A stretch of 64,000 bases of DNA, taken from Scatomorpha stercorigallinarum. GTDB taxonomy: Bacteria > Bacillota > Clostridia > Oscillospirales > Oscillospiraceae. The translations under genes and the position numbers were made by a program. The stretch is from positions 11,308 to 75,307 of the forward strand of contig CALXGN010000010.1 of NCBI GenBank assembly GCA_944387865.1, given 5' to 3'. The notes beneath the pieces are model-generated. The model made no database searches. It had not been told where the DNA came from and saw only the letters and a program-made list of their open reading frames with translations. Each line of letters begins with the position of its first letter. Positions within the stretch are counted from its first letter, which is position 1. Positions 50,810 through 59,307 of the stretch are shown here, in pieces.

Positions 50810-51664
50810 ATGTCTGAGATTTTCAGGATAGAAAAGCGCAGCGACTTCACCATAGTCCGCAACGGCCTGCTGCGAGACAAGACCATGAGCCTCAAGGCCA
50901 AGGGGCTGCTTATAACGATGCTCTCAAAGCCCGATGGGTGGGACTACACCCTCAACGGGCTCCAGACCATCCTGCTCGAGGGTCGGGACGCCATTGCCTC
51001 CGGGCTTACTGAGCTGGAGCGACACGGATACCTCGTGCGGCGCAAGACCCGCGACAGGTTTGGGCGCTTTACCGACGTGGAGTACATCATCTATGAGTAC
51101 CCGGTAACGTCAGAGCCAGATTCGGCTGAGCCTGTTACGGCTTATCCAGAACCGGAAAACCCGGAAACGGATGAGCCGCTTTCGGAAAACCCGACGGAAT
51201 TAAATAAAGATATAAACAAGAAAAGAAATAATCAAGAAACCACTCAAGCAAGTATCGATTCCATTCATTCCGAGCCGCCGAAGCGAATCGAAGATGAAGA
51301 GATTTGGCGTGAGATTATTACTGAGAATCTCGAATCGGACTACGTCCGCGAGCAGAGCGTTGTTGACGCGGGAATCATTGACGACATCGTTGAGCTGATG
51401 GTTGAAACCGTCTGTTCCACGCGTGAGTACATCCGCGTCGGCAAGGAGGACAGACCCGCCGCCGTGGTCAAGTCGCGGCTGCTCAAGCTCGAGAGGAAGC
51501 ACCTTGAATATGTCCTCTGGTGTTTCCGCAGAAACACGACGGAGGTGCGCAACATCCGTGCCTACCTGTTGACCACGCTATACAATTCGTACTTCTCGGC
51601 AAATAGCGGCACGATGGCGCAAGTCCAACATGACCTGTACGGCAAAGGAGGTGATGCGACGTAA
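50810..51664 (+). CDS. RepA-like replication initiator (N-terminal RepA_N, C-terminal DUF6017)
   Basis: This 284-residue protein has a winged-helix domain typical of replication initiators (FTIVRNGLLRDKTMSLKAKG, LLITMLSKPDGWDYTLNGLQ). A polar linker rich in Pro/Glu follows (about 110-155), then a C-terminal helical domain (EYIRVGKEDRPAAVVKSRLL, LEYVLWCFRRNTTEVRNIRA) typical of DUF6017. Such proteins start plasmid-like replication of the excised element. An AAGGAGACG site precedes the ATG. Confidence 0.85.
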   Translation: MSEIFRIEKRSDFTIVRNGLLRDKTMSLKAKGLLITMLSKPDGWDYTLNGLQTILLEGRDAIASGLTELERHGYLVRRKTRDRFGRFTDVEYIIYEYPVTSEPDSAEPVTAYPEPENPETDEPLSENPTELNKDINKKRNNQETTQASIDSIHSEPPKRIEDEEIWREIITENLESDYVREQSVVDAGIIDDIVELMVETVCSTREYIRVGKEDRPAAVVKSRLLKLERKHLEYVLWCFRRNTTEVRNIRAYLLTTLYNSYFSANSGTMAQVQHDLYGKGGDAT

Positions 51665-51742
51665 GAATCCATTTGCGCCAACTGGTGGTTCCACCTTAGT
51701 CAGCGGCCCGCACTCTGGACAAAATTTCAGGAGGTTTGAAAA

Positions 51743-52276
51743 GTGAAAAACAAAAACTCGAAGAAAGAGACGTACAAGAAAATTGGCATCGGCGCGGCTA
51801 TCGTCGTTGTGCTTGCAATCATTATCCTGCTGCTTCTCAGGAGCTGCGGCGGGCCGGTTGACGACCCGGGCGGCATCGAGTTTGACCCCTCGGCCACCGA
51901 GGGCGGCTGGGACGAGGCCGACCTCGACGCCATCCGCGACAGCCTCAACGAGAAGGTCGAGGAGGGTATGATTAACATCAGCATGAACACCTCGCCGGTT
52001 TTCAGCGACGGCGAGAGCTCTGGTTCCCTCATGATTGTGAACGAGGACATAAACCGCTATCCCATCAGCGTCGAGATAACCCGCAACGACAACGGCGAGG
52101 TTATCTACACCTCGAAGGCGGTGCCGGTCGGCTCGAAGATTGAGAGCGACAAGCTCGACGTTGACCTCGACGCCGGTACATACGAGTGCACCGCGATGTT
52201 CTTTAACCTTGACCCCGACACCGGCGACAAGCTCGGAAGTGCGGGCGTCGTAATTGAACTCACCGTCCTTGAGTGA
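51743..52276 (+). CDS. Membrane-anchored protein of the conjugative element
   Basis: This 177-residue protein has one N-terminal helix (IGIGAAIVVVLAIIILLLL) preceded by Lys-rich cytoplasmic residues. An acidic extracytoplasmic beta-rich domain follows (GGIEFDPSATEGGWDEADLD; SLMIVNEDINRYPISVEITR). The fold resembles an Ig-like accessory domain. It starts with GTG 8 nt after AGGAGGT. It heads a run of four surface proteins in this element. Confidence 0.7.
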   Translation: MKNKNSKKETYKKIGIGAAIVVVLAIIILLLLRSCGGPVDDPGGIEFDPSATEGGWDEADLDAIRDSLNEKVEEGMINISMNTSPVFSDGESSGSLMIVNEDINRYPISVEITRNDNGEVIYTSKAVPVGSKIESDKLDVDLDAGTYECTAMFFNLDPDTGDKLGSAGVVIELTVLE

Positions 52277-52305
52277 CGGAATCTAAAATTTTTGGAGGTA
52301 CTAAT

Positions 52306-52935
52306 ATGACCAAAACTCTGCGTAAACCCGTGACCATGCTGCTCGCGCTCTGCATGGTGTTCACCCTTGCTGTCGGCGCCTGCGCCGATGACATCACGTC
52401 CAGCGGCGGTAGCGCCACTTCTCCTGTCAACCTGACCACCACCAACGAGGGCATCGGCGGCGGTGATGGCGGCGAGACTACGCCTACCCGCATGAGCGTA
52501 ACCGTCCCCACCGCCCTGCCGATGGCCATGAGCGACGACGGCACCGTTGTTACCGCCAGCGACTGCAAGATTACCAACAACTCATACGGCGCGGTTCGCG
52601 TCCGCAGCGTGAGCATCTCTGCCGCCGAGGGCTGGAACCTTACCGCCTTTGGCGACAAGTCCAGCCTTGCCGGCGAGAAGGTCGACAGCAACAAGCTCGG
52701 CTTCGCCATGAGCATCGGCGGCGGCGCTCAGGTCGCCACCAGCACCAACGAGGCCACCCAGAGCCTCATCACCGCGCCGATCGACGGCTGCTACATGACC
52801 GGCGTCGGCGACACGAGCCGCAACAGCGTCAGTGTCGCTTACAGCGCCATCGTTACCCCGCTGAGCAGCGTCGTTGAGAACGCCAATGTTGCCAACGTCG
52901 TGTTCGTCATTGAGTGGGACGACGTGACCGAGTGA
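52306..52935 (+). CDS. Secreted surface protein 1 of the ICE (shared VTVP-INNS domain)
   Basis: This 209-residue protein has a signal peptide (PVTMLLALCMVFTLAVGACA), a Gly-rich linker and a domain of about 130 residues starting MSVTVPTALPMAMSDDGTVV and continuing ITNNSYGAVRVRSVSISAAE. The same domain core (SVTVP..LP, DG.V, I.NNS, VRV) recurs in the next two genes. I do not recognise the family. Pilin-like or adhesin roles on the donor surface are possible. The ATG at 52306 follows TTGGAGGT. Confidence 0.7.
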   Translation: MTKTLRKPVTMLLALCMVFTLAVGACADDITSSGGSATSPVNLTTTNEGIGGGDGGETTPTRMSVTVPTALPMAMSDDGTVVTASDCKITNNSYGAVRVRSVSISAAEGWNLTAFGDKSSLAGEKVDSNKLGFAMSIGGGAQVATSTNEATQSLITAPIDGCYMTGVGDTSRNSVSVAYSAIVTPLSSVVENANVANVVFVIEWDDVTE

Positions 52936-52996
52936 GATACATACCAGACCGGGGCGGCGCAAGCCGCCCCAAACTCTTTGAAAAGGAGGTCAAGCC

Positions 52997-53494
52997 TTGA
53001 AAGCTAAACGCATAGGCGCGCTGGCGCTGGCCCTCGCGCTTTGCCTCTCGCTCGGCGCGCTCGCTGACACGAGCACCACCGCGACGGTGCCGGTCACACT
53101 CACCGTGGACAACGAGTACAGGGCGGTCAACGTCACCGTCCCGGCGTCGCTGCCCATTCACGTCATAAACGGCACCGTGGTCACAGCGGACAACGCGAAG
53201 ATCACGAACAACTCGACGAACGGGGCAGTCCGCGTCACCGGCGTTGAGGTGACTGACGGCGCATACAAGGTCGGCGACTACAACAGCTTCTCGGGCGCTC
53301 ACCGTGTCGCGCTCAAGATAAACGGCTGCGCGACCACCGGCGCGGGCAGGCTCGCCATCAACAGCAGCGCTTTCCCGGTCATCCAGCCCCAGAGCGGCAT
53401 GGCGCTCGAATACTTCGCCAAGATAAGCGCCGACGCCCCGAACAGCGAGAACGTGAACGCGCTCAACGTCGTGTTCACCATCTCCATCGTTTAA
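52997..53494 (+). CDS. Secreted surface protein 2 of the ICE (shared VTVP-INNS domain)
   Basis: This 165-residue protein starts at TTG, with AAAGGAGG 7 nt upstream. It has a signal peptide (IGALALALALCLSLGALA) followed by essentially one copy of the shared domain (VNVTVPASLPIHVINGTVVT, ITNNSTNGAVRVTGVEVTDG), ending NALNVVFTISIV. It lacks any anchor, so it is secreted or held by partners. It is the minimal version of the domain among the three paralogues. Confidence 0.7.
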   Translation: MKAKRIGALALALALCLSLGALADTSTTATVPVTLTVDNEYRAVNVTVPASLPIHVINGTVVTADNAKITNNSTNGAVRVTGVEVTDGAYKVGDYNSFSGAHRVALKINGCATTGAGRLAINSSAFPVIQPQSGMALEYFAKISADAPNSENVNALNVVFTISIV

Positions 53495-53509
53495 GGAGGA
53501 AGAAATCTC

Positions 53510-55009
53510 ATGAAAAAACGCCTTGTTTCCCTGCTGCTCGTCCTGGCGCTGGCGTTATCGCTGGTGCCGAGCGTGTTCGCGGACAGGAACGACTGCGGCA
53601 TCTCGGCCTGTACCTGCACGGGCTCTTGTTCCTACGGCACGAGCAACTACCAGTCTGCGAACAGCTCGCAGCACACATACAACATCTACTGCCGCGGCTG
53701 CGGCGTGGGCGGCGGCCTGGTGCTCACCGAGGCGCACAGCTTCTCCGGAAACCGCTGCACGAAGTGCGGCTACACGAAGCCCGGCGGTAGTGGCGGCGGC
53801 GAGGAGCCTGACGAGCCGGACGTGCCGGACTTCTGCTACCACCGGGACACGAGCACACGCTGGGACGGCTGCTACTGGTATGAGTACTGCAGCGACTGCG
53901 GCTCGCTGGTGGATATGGGCGAGAGCCACGGCGCTACCGTCTACGACGATTGGGAGTACTACAACCGCACGCAGCACCGCCGCTACGCCTACTGCGCCGA
54001 CTGCGGCGAAGGCGAGTACGAATACGACCGCCATTCAACGCGCGAGCAGTATGAGCAATACTCCGCCGGCCAGCACCGCGTGACGGACTACTGCGATGTC
54101 TGCGGTCACACGGTCGGCTATGCGAGCTATGAGGACCACCGCTTCGCCTACGGCGCGTGGGGCGCGTACAACGACGCACAGCACCGCCGCGCCCACTACT
54201 GCCGCTACTGCGGCTACACGACATACGACTACGCCGGCCATTCGTTCAGCTACAGCGCGTGGCAGGACTATGACGAGTCCCGCCACCGGCGGACAAAGAG
54301 CTGCGCCGCCTGCGGCCTCAGCAATTACGAATATGCCGACCATGCCGACACGAACGGCGATGGCAAGTGCGACGGCTGCTCCAAGGAGCTGACCGTCTAC
54401 GTCGACGTCACCCTCGACGCCTGCGGCGGCGTGCTCGCCGACGATGAAGTGACTGTCATCTTCGGCGACACCTACGGCGAGCTGCCCGAGCCTACCCGCG
54501 AGGGCTACGAGTTTGACGGCTGGTACACCGAGAAGGACGGCGGCGAGCTGGTCGAGGCCGGCACGGAGGTCAGCGACAAAGCCGCGCACACGCTCTACGC
54601 CCACTGGACGCTCACTAAGGTGTTCTCCGTCACGGTTCCTGCCGGTTTGCCGCTTGCCGTCACTGAGGACGGTGTGGTCACGTCCAGCACCGACGCGGCC
54701 ATAGCCAACAACTCCACCTGTGACGTGCGCGTGACCGCTATCTCGCTCAAAACTGAGAACGGCTGGACGCTGGTGCCGTTTGAGTACAACATGGCGGCTG
54801 CCAAGGTGGACTCCAAGCTCATAGGCTTCGCCATCGGCGGCGCGCAGTCCGTGAACGGCGGCGACAGTGAATCCCTCGCCCTAACCGGCGACTGGAACAT
54901 TGACGCGGGCAGCACCCTCCCACTGGACTACGACGCCACCGTCTCCGCCACCTCCGTCGGCATAGACGAGCAGGTGCTCACGGTCGTGTTCGTCGTGGAG
55001 GAAGCCTGA
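53510..55009 (+). CDS. Large secreted ICE protein with CxxC repeats, InlB-type repeat and shared domain
   Basis: This 499-residue protein has a signal peptide (LLLVLALALSLVPSVFA) and at least four repeats of 33-36 residues, each with CxxCG, an aromatic run and QHR or RHR (YCADCG, YCDVCG, YCRYCG, SCAACG). Further CxxC pairs lie in the first 130 residues. An InlB/Listeria-Bacteroides repeat follows (PEPTREGYEFDGWYTEKDGG), then the shared domain (VFSVTVPAGLPLAVTEDGVV). The Cys-His pattern suggests metal binding or disulfides. It overlaps the DUF3846 gene by one base. Function is unknown, possibly mating-cell contact. Confidence 0.75.
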   Translation: MKKRLVSLLLVLALALSLVPSVFADRNDCGISACTCTGSCSYGTSNYQSANSSQHTYNIYCRGCGVGGGLVLTEAHSFSGNRCTKCGYTKPGGSGGGEEPDEPDVPDFCYHRDTSTRWDGCYWYEYCSDCGSLVDMGESHGATVYDDWEYYNRTQHRRYAYCADCGEGEYEYDRHSTREQYEQYSAGQHRVTDYCDVCGHTVGYASYEDHRFAYGAWGAYNDAQHRRAHYCRYCGYTTYDYAGHSFSYSAWQDYDESRHRRTKSCAACGLSNYEYADHADTNGDGKCDGCSKELTVYVDVTLDACGGVLADDEVTVIFGDTYGELPEPTREGYEFDGWYTEKDGGELVEAGTEVSDKAAHTLYAHWTLTKVFSVTVPAGLPLAVTEDGVVTSSTDAAIANNSTCDVRVTAISLKTENGWTLVPFEYNMAAAKVDSKLIGFAIGGAQSVNGGDSESLALTGDWNIDAGSTLPLDYDATVSATSVGIDEQVLTVVFVVEEA

Positions 55010-55407
55010 TGGAAGTGCTGCTTGTTGAGCCGGGCAAGGAGGCCCGGATTGCCGAGATAGGCAGCGACTTAAAGTCCCTACAAACTGCGGTCGGCGGCTG
55101 GATCGAGGCCGTTTATCCGTTTGACGACCCCGTCGCCCTCGTCTGCAACGACGAGGGCAAAATTATGCAGATGCCGCTGAACCGCGCGCTGCGCGGCGAG
55201 GACGGCAGAATCTACGACGCCATCGCTGGCTCATTCTTTATCTGCGGCCTCGGTGAGGATAACTTCTGCTCCCTGCCAAAAGACTTGCAGGCCAAGTACC
55301 TTGAGAAATTCCGCTGGCCGGAGAAGTTCCTCGTCGTGGGCGGCAATCTCGTTGCCACGCAGGATAAACCGCGCGAGGCCGCGCGCAAGCCCGAGCCTGA
55401 GAGATAA
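55009..55407 (+). CDS. DUF3846 protein
   Basis: This 132-residue cytosolic protein begins MEVLLVEPGKEARIAEIGSD and has IEAVYPFDDPVALVCNDEGK and ALRGEDGRIYDAIAGSFFIC, the pattern of DUF3846. The family is common in conjugative elements and phages; its function is unknown. The ATG overlaps the preceding stop (TGATG). Confidence 0.8.
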   Translation: MEVLLVEPGKEARIAEIGSDLKSLQTAVGGWIEAVYPFDDPVALVCNDEGKIMQMPLNRALRGEDGRIYDAIAGSFFICGLGEDNFCSLPKDLQAKYLEKFRWPEKFLVVGGNLVATQDKPREAARKPEPER

Positions 55408-55422
55408 TGCGGAGGTGAGTTT

Positions 55423-55890
55423 ATGCAGGAGGAGGTCGAGAGCCGGACTTTAACCCTTGCCGTCAACGGCACGAAGTTCACTGGGCGGATGCTGAAAGCG
55501 GCGGTAGCCAAATTCATGGCCTACCGCCGCAGCCATAAGGCCGCGAAAGCCTGCGTCCACCCCAAAGGCAAGCAGACGGTCAAGCAGCTCACGCGGCAGG
55601 GGCAGGGCGTGAACACGATGGAGATAGCGGACGAAAACCTCAGGCAGTTCGAGCGCATCGCGCGCAAGTACGGCGTGGACTACGCCGTGCGGCGGGATAA
55701 GGACGCCGAGCCGCCGCGGTTCCTGCTGTTCTTCAAGGGGCGCGACGCGGACGCTATCACGGCGGCTTTCAAGGAGTTCATGACGGCCAAAGAGCGCAAA
55801 AGCGAACGCCCGTCCGTGCTGCAAAAACTGCGGGAGCTTGTGCCGGTCGCCGGCGCGCAGAAGGAGAAAAAGAGGGAGCTGGAGCGATGA
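55423..55890 (+). CDS. PcfB family conjugation protein (DUF3801)
   Basis: This 155-residue protein contains VKQLTRQGQGVNTMEIADEN and FERIARKYGVDYAVRRDKD, typical of PcfB/DUF3801. In pCF10, PcfB... partners with the coupling protein PcfC, and here the VirD4-type coupling protein gene follows directly with a 4-bp overlap. A Lys/Glu-rich tail ends the protein. GGAGGTG lies upstream of the ATG. Confidence 0.85.
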   Translation: MQEEVESRTLTLAVNGTKFTGRMLKAAVAKFMAYRRSHKAAKACVHPKGKQTVKQLTRQGQGVNTMEIADENLRQFERIARKYGVDYAVRRDKDAEPPRFLLFFKGRDADAITAAFKEFMTAKERKSERPSVLQKLRELVPVAGAQKEKKRELER

Positions 55891-57662
55891 ACGTTAAGAA
55901 GCTCGTGCTGACCAACTTGCCCTACGTCATTCTCGGCCTCGTCTGTACCAACTTAGGCGAGGCCTGGCGCATGGCCGCTGGCGGCGACGCCTCGGAGAAG
56001 ATACTGAGCCTGTTCGGAGCCATCCCCGCCGCGTTCGGCAACCCGCTGCCAAGCATGAACGCGCTTGACCTCTGCGTCGGCATTGTGTGCGGCCTGCTCC
56101 TGCGTTTTGCCGTGTACATGAAGGGCAAGAATGCGAAGAAATACCGCCACGGGTACGAGTACGGGGCCGCGCGCTGGGGCTGCGCCGAAGATATACGGCC
56201 TTACGCCGATCCCGTGTTCAAAAACAACATCATCCTCACGCAGACCGAGCGCCTGACGATGAACAGCCGCCCGAAAGACCCCAAGACCGCGCGGAACAAA
56301 AACGTCCTCATTGTAGGCGGCTCCGGCAGCGGCAAGACGCGGTTTTTCATAAAGCCGAACCTGATGCAGCTTCACAGCTCATACGTCGTCACCGACCCGA
56401 AAGGTCAGCTAATATTGGAGACAGGCCGCCTTTTGGAGCGCGCGGGGTATGAGATACGGGTGCTGAACACCATCAACTTCAAGAAATCCATGCACTACAA
56501 CCCTTTCATGTATATCCACAGCGAAAAGGACATATTGAAGCTGGTCACCTGTCTCATCACGAACACGACCGGGCAGGGCAAAAGCGGCGACGAGTTCTGG
56601 ACGAACGCCGAGAAGCTGCTATACACTGCCCTGATTGGCTACATCCACTACGAGGCTCCGCCCGCGGAGCAGAACTTCGCCACGATGCTCGAGATGCTAA
56701 ACAGCATGGAAGTCCGCGAGGACGACGAGGGCTTCAAAAACCGCGTCGATCTGCTCATGGAGGATTTGACGAGGCGCAAGCCCGGCCACTTCGCAACCCG
56801 GCAATATGCCAAATTCAAGTTAGCCGCCGGCAAAACTTCAAAAAGCATACTCGTGAGCTGCGGCGCACGCCTCGCCCCCTTTGACATCGCCGAGCTTAGA
56901 GAGGTCACGGCCTACGACGAGCTGAGTCTGGACACCATCGGCGACAGGAAAACGGCGCTGTTCCTCATAATGTCCGACACGGACAGCACGTTCAACTTCC
57001 TAATTTCCATGGTGTATAGCCAGCTTTTTAACCTCTTGTGCGAAAAAGCCGACGACGTGTATAGCGGTCGCTTGCCCGTCCATGTCCGCTGCCTCATAGA
57101 CGAGTGCGCAAACATCGGGCAGATACCCAACCTCGAGAAGCTCATGGCGACGATACGCTCGCGCGAGATTTCCGCCTGCCTTGTGCTGCAAGCCCAAAGC
57201 CAGCTCAAGGCGCTCTACAAGGACAATGCCGACACCATCGTCGGCAACTGTGACAGCTACCTCTTTCTGGGCGGCAAGGAGCAGTCCACGCTCAAAGAGC
57301 TGAGCCAGAGCCTCGGCCGCGAAACCATCGACACATACAACACGGGTGAGAGCCGCGGCCGGGAGCTTTCGCACTCGCTCAACTACCAGAAGCTCGGCCG
57401 GGAGCTCATGAGCGTGGACGACCTCGCCACGATGGACGGCGGCAAGTGCATTCTGCAAGTGCGCGGCCTGAGGCCGTTCCTCTCGGACAAGTACGACATA
57501 ACGAAACATCCTAATTACAAGTACCTCTCCGACGCGGACAAGCGCAACACCTTTGACGTGGAAAAGTATATGTCCCGCCGCCTTGCGCTCAAAACTGAGG
57601 AGGAGTACGACGTCTACGAGATAGACGACTTAGACGAAGAAGATTTAACCGACGACACCTGA
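55887..57662 (+). CDS. VirD4/TraG-type type IV coupling protein
   Basis: This 591-residue inner-membrane ATPase links the relaxosome to the mating channel. N-terminal membrane helices (VLTNLPYVILGLVCTNL; ALDLCVGIVCGLLLRFAVYM) are followed by Walker A IVGGSGSGKTRFFIKPNL, Walker B-region VRCLIDECANIGQIPNLEKL, and LVLQAQSQLKALYKDNADTI. The acidic C-terminal tail (EIDDLDEEDLTDDT) may contact substrate. It is translationally coupled to the PcfB-like gene. Confidence 0.94.
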   Translation: MNVKKLVLTNLPYVILGLVCTNLGEAWRMAAGGDASEKILSLFGAIPAAFGNPLPSMNALDLCVGIVCGLLLRFAVYMKGKNAKKYRHGYEYGAARWGCAEDIRPYADPVFKNNIILTQTERLTMNSRPKDPKTARNKNVLIVGGSGSGKTRFFIKPNLMQLHSSYVVTDPKGQLILETGRLLERAGYEIRVLNTINFKKSMHYNPFMYIHSEKDILKLVTCLITNTTGQGKSGDEFWTNAEKLLYTALIGYIHYEAPPAEQNFATMLEMLNSMEVREDDEGFKNRVDLLMEDLTRRKPGHFATRQYAKFKLAAGKTSKSILVSCGARLAPFDIAELREVTAYDELSLDTIGDRKTALFLIMSDTDSTFNFLISMVYSQLFNLLCEKADDVYSGRLPVHVRCLIDECANIGQIPNLEKLMATIRSREISACLVLQAQSQLKALYKDNADTIVGNCDSYLFLGGKEQSTLKELSQSLGRETIDTYNTGESRGRELSHSLNYQKLGRELMSVDDLATMDGGKCILQVRGLRPFLSDKYDITKHPNYKYLSDADKRNTFDVEKYMSRRLALKTEEEYDVYEIDDLDEEDLTDDT

Positions 57663-57774
57663 CGAAACCCAGGAAGCCCAAGACGTAACGGCTGCTTTCA
57701 TTAAAAACAATGGAAGGAGGCCGGGGCTGGGTCAGCGGCCTGCACTGCGGTGCGGCGCGGCCCCGGGTTTTAGG

Positions 57775-57990
57775 ATGGAGTTTTTCAACAGTGCAATCGA
57801 GGTATTGCAGACGCTGGTTATAGCGCTCGGCGCCGGTTTGGGTATCTGGGGCGTTATAAACCTGCTGGAAGGTTATGGCCAGGACAACCCCGGCGCTCGC
57901 AGCCAGGGCATGAAGCAACTGGTCGCGGGCGGCGGCGTGGCGTTGATAGGCATGACGCTCGTGCCGCTGCTCTCGGGCTTGTTCGGCTGA
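57775..57990 (+). CDS. Maff2 family mobile-element protein
   Basis: This 71-residue protein has two membrane helices (LVIALGAGLGIWGVINLL and LVAGGGVALIGMTLVPLLSG). It matches the Maff2 family always found between VirD4 and the VirB6-like gene in these ICEs. Its size and topology resemble a VirB2-like pilin or channel component, which is an inference. The leader contains an imperfect GC-rich hairpin. Confidence 0.85.
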   Translation: MEFFNSAIEVLQTLVIALGAGLGIWGVINLLEGYGQDNPGARSQGMKQLVAGGGVALIGMTLVPLLSGLFG

Positions 57991-58105
57991 TGAAAGCTAA
58001 ATTCTCGCCCCGCGCTCTAATGCGCGGGGCCGGAGGTGAGGCCGCATAGAGTTTTTAAAAAACGCGCTGACCGAGTGGATCAAAGAGATACTCGCGGGCG
58101 GCATT

Positions 58106-58915
58106 GTGTCCAACCTCACCGGCCTCTTTGACAACGTCAACGAGAACGTGGCGCAGATAAGCGGGCAGATAGGCCAGACGCCGCAGGGCTGGAACGGCGA
58201 CATCTTTTCGATGATTCAAACGCTGTCTGAAACCGTTATCTTGCCCATTGCCGGTGTTATCTTGGCGATAGTGATGACCTTGGAGCTGATCCAGATCGTC
58301 ACCGACCGCAACAACTTCCACGAGATAGAAACCGCCGTGTTCTTCAAGTGGATGTTCAAGTCTGCCTGCGCAATCCTCATAGTGACGAACACCTGGACGA
58401 TAGTCATGGGCGTGTTCGACGCGGCGCAGCAGGTCGTCGGGCAGGCGGCCGGCGTGGTCATCTCGGACGCGACCGTGGACATCTCCACCATGATGGACGG
58501 CCTCGAAGAACGGCTCATGGACATGGACTTAGGCTCCTTATTCGGCCTGTGGTTCCAGTCGCTTTTCGTTGGCATTACGGCGTGGGCGGTTGCCATCTGC
58601 ATCTTCATCGTCACCTACGGGCGTATGCTGGAGGTGTATTTGACCGCGTCCATCGCCCCGATTCCCATGGCGACGATGATGGGCCGCGAGTTCGGCGGCA
58701 TGGGACAGAATTATCTGCGAAGCCTTTTAGCGCTCGCGTTCCAGGCGTTTTTAATCATCGTATGCGTAGCCATCTACGCTGTGCTGGTGCAGAACATAGC
58801 CCTCGACGAGGACATAAGCAAGGCCATCTGGACGTGCATGGGCTACACTGTGCTGCTGTGCTTCACGCTGTTCAAAACTAGCAGCATGGCGCGGAGTATT
58901 TTCGCAGCACACTAA
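58106..58915 (+). CDS. VirB6/TrbL-like conjugal transfer membrane protein (CD1112 family)
   Basis: This protein has multiple membrane helices (VILPIAGVILAIVMTLELIQ, SACAILIVTNTWTIVMGVFD, SLFVGITAWAVAICIFIVTY) and contains GRMLEVYLTASIAPIPMATM, the family hallmark. It would form the inner-membrane part of the channel. The first standard start is GTG at 58106, but the reading frame and family resemblance extend 20 codons upstream to an ATA at 58046, preceded at 8 nt by GGAGGT. The extra residues read EFLKNALTEWIKEILAGGI, as in relatives. Initiation at ATA is therefore suspected. Confidence 0.88.
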   Translation: MSNLTGLFDNVNENVAQISGQIGQTPQGWNGDIFSMIQTLSETVILPIAGVILAIVMTLELIQIVTDRNNFHEIETAVFFKWMFKSACAILIVTNTWTIVMGVFDAAQQVVGQAAGVVISDATVDISTMMDGLEERLMDMDLGSLFGLWFQSLFVGITAWAVAICIFIVTYGRMLEVYLTASIAPIPMATMMGREFGGMGQNYLRSLLALAFQAFLIIVCVAIYAVLVQNIALDEDISKAIWTCMGYTVLLCFTLFKTSSMARSIFAAH

Positions 58916-58938
58916 TTTTAGAAGAAGGAGTTTTCAAA

Positions 58939-59307
58939 ATGCCATACATACCCGTACCCAAAGACCTCACGAAAGTGAAGTCCAAAGTGTTATTCAACCT
59001 CACGAAGCGCCAGCTTGTCTGTTTCGGCGGCGGGGCGCTTATTGGGGTTCCGTTATTTTTCCTGCTCAAAGGGCCGCTGGGGAATTCGTCGGCGGCTATC
59101 TGCATGATTGTGGTCATGATGCCGTTCTTCCTGTTTGCGCTGTATGAGAAGAACGGCCTGCCGCTGGAGAAGCACCTGCTGTACCTCATTCGGACGTGCT
59201 TCATACGCCCGAAGCGGCGGCCATACATGACGAACAACCTCTATGCGACCCTCGAAAAGCAGGATGCGCTCGACAGGGAGGTGCATAGAATCGTTCGCAA
59301 AACTTAA
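58939..59307 (+). CDS. PrgI family conjugation protein
   Basis: This 122-residue protein begins YIPVPKDLTKVKSKVLFNLT and carries two helices (FGGGALIGVPLFFLLKG and AAICMIVVMMPFFLFALY), the PrgI pattern (VirB3-like, fused in some systems to VirB4). It is an inner-membrane component of the mating channel. It overlaps the VirB4 reading frame. GAAGGAG precedes the ATG. Confidence 0.9.
   Translation: MPYIPVPKDLTKVKSKVLFNLTKRQLVCFGGGALIGVPLFFLLKGPLGNSSAAICMIVVMMPFFLFALYEKNGLPLEKHLLYLIRTCFIRPKRRPYMTNNLYATLEKQDALDREVHRIVRKT

Noticed and set aside
53870..54340. CRISPR-like direct repeats
   Set aside because: The repetition is at protein level inside a coding region, with variable DNA and no spacer-repeat structure. 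No CRISPR array was seen anywhere in the window.
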